Below are positions 63,901 to 64,000 of a stretch of DNA of 64,000 bases, in pieces (the stretch's first letter is position 1; every line of letters begins with the position of its first letter). The stretch is from JAHDHW01 sp963793295. GTDB lineage: Bacteria > Bacteroidota > Bacteroidia > Chitinophagales > Saprospiraceae. The notes beneath the pieces are model-generated. The model was not told where the DNA came from. It ran no database searches and saw only the letters and a list, made by a program, of their open reading frames with translations. The position numbers were made by a program, and so were the translations under genes. Location: assembly GCA_963793295.1 (NCBI GenBank), contig CAWBZX010000026.1, positions 1 to 64,000 of the forward strand. Direction: 5' to 3'.

Positions 63901-64000
63901 CTTTTTCCATCAATGGAGAAGCGGCAAAGAATGCACCCTGGAAGGCAATACCCTGCATTCTCAATTGTAATTCCGGATCGGTTGCTTCTTCTCGGGCAAT
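60924..64000 (-). CDS. nifJ: Pyruvate:ferredoxin oxidoreductase with C-terminal ferredoxin domain (5' end outside window), many frameshifts
   Basis: Pyruvate:ferredoxin oxidoreductase (NifJ family) makes acetyl-CoA, CO2 and reduced ferredoxin. From the right edge leftward in many frames: the gamma-like part (GIAFQGAFFAASPLMEKAG), two 4Fe-4S clusters (NNCTACGDCYTACPDTAIP; TTCKGCMECVEVCDDDAL), the proximal cluster and thiamine domain (ASGDGACLGCSEKSVV; GGDGAMYDIGFQNLSRMM; VDTQVYSNTGGQACTSGF), then an unusual extension with a ferredoxin-like motif (LETEECTSCDECTKLNPKIF) and the end ADRSAKDIDKWIKR, KYN at 60924-60926. Ten or more single-base indels interrupt it. At least 1000 codons are visible; the N-terminal thiamine-pyrimidine domain lies beyond 64000. 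It is the first known gene of the rnf operon. Confidence 0.83.

Overview
The window looks like chromosomal DNA of a low-GC member of the Bacteroidota, most likely Saprospiria-like. The signs are type IX secretion C-terminal domains of both kinds (the short type A tail and the gliding-motility-associated type B tail), SBBP and SprB repeats, a DUF1800/DUF1501 pair, a three-gene Bacteroidota-type succinate dehydrogenase, a mitochondrial-type citrate synthase and TAnnTTTG-like promoter boxes.

Left end (1-7883): an integron gene-cassette array. Eleven near-identical attC recombination sites of about 110 bp (one cut by the window edge, one shortened to 83 bp) separate ten complete cassettes, nearly all with one forward ORF (cassette 1 has a toxin-antitoxin pair). 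In most cassettes the first 7-10 bases are the exact reverse complement of the bases that open the attC at its other end, which is the hallmark of a circularised and reinserted cassette. No integron integrase lies in the window; from the cassette orientation it would be expected left of base 1. Three cassettes hold broken genes. Just after the last attC is a tyrosine-recombinase fragment, then an internally deleted IS3-type transposase.

Accessory stretch (8.7-28.7 kb): secreted and cell-surface genes (DUF1800, DUF1501, T9SS cargo, a large SBBP-repeat protein), a frameshifted START-like/TPR gene and serine hydrolase, and many gene fragments. Within it sits a second, structurally different class of attC-like site (about 67 bp at 14.2 kb, weaker candidates at 13.2, 15.3 and 24.2 kb). 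The 13239-14272 segment is a convincing complete cassette with 12 of 13 complementary terminal bases. The sdhCAB operon (24.6-27.9 kb) is flanked on both sides by debris: a tRNA-Met remnant and an asparaginase fragment to the left, IS1182-like and amidohydrolase fragments to the right.

Core-like stretch (29-47 kb): citrate synthase, phospholipase D-like protein, epimerase-like protein, outer-membrane barrel, DEAD-type RNA helicase, a giant AsmA-like protein, a frameshifted T9SS metalloprotease, two PPK2 polyphosphate kinases and a CHAD protein.

Right end (47-64 kb): glucokinase, two small-molecule kinases, a Ca2+-type P-ATPase, a dihydroorotate-dehydrogenase-like protein, and on the minus strand a long operon reading pyruvate:ferredoxin oxidoreductase (with a C-terminal ferredoxin domain), rnfC, rnfD, rnfG, rnfE-rnfA, a small Cys-rich membrane protein, a ferredoxin-NADP+ reductase-like protein and rnfB. 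Together they form a plausible module for low-oxygen energy metabolism: pyruvate oxidation reduces ferredoxin, Rnf turns ferredoxin-to-NAD electron flow into an ion gradient, FNR links it to NADP(H), and PPK2/CHAD handle polyphosphate as an energy store. Single-base frameshifts are very dense from about 57.7 kb to the right edge while conserved motifs remain intact, which suggests sequence errors more than gene decay.
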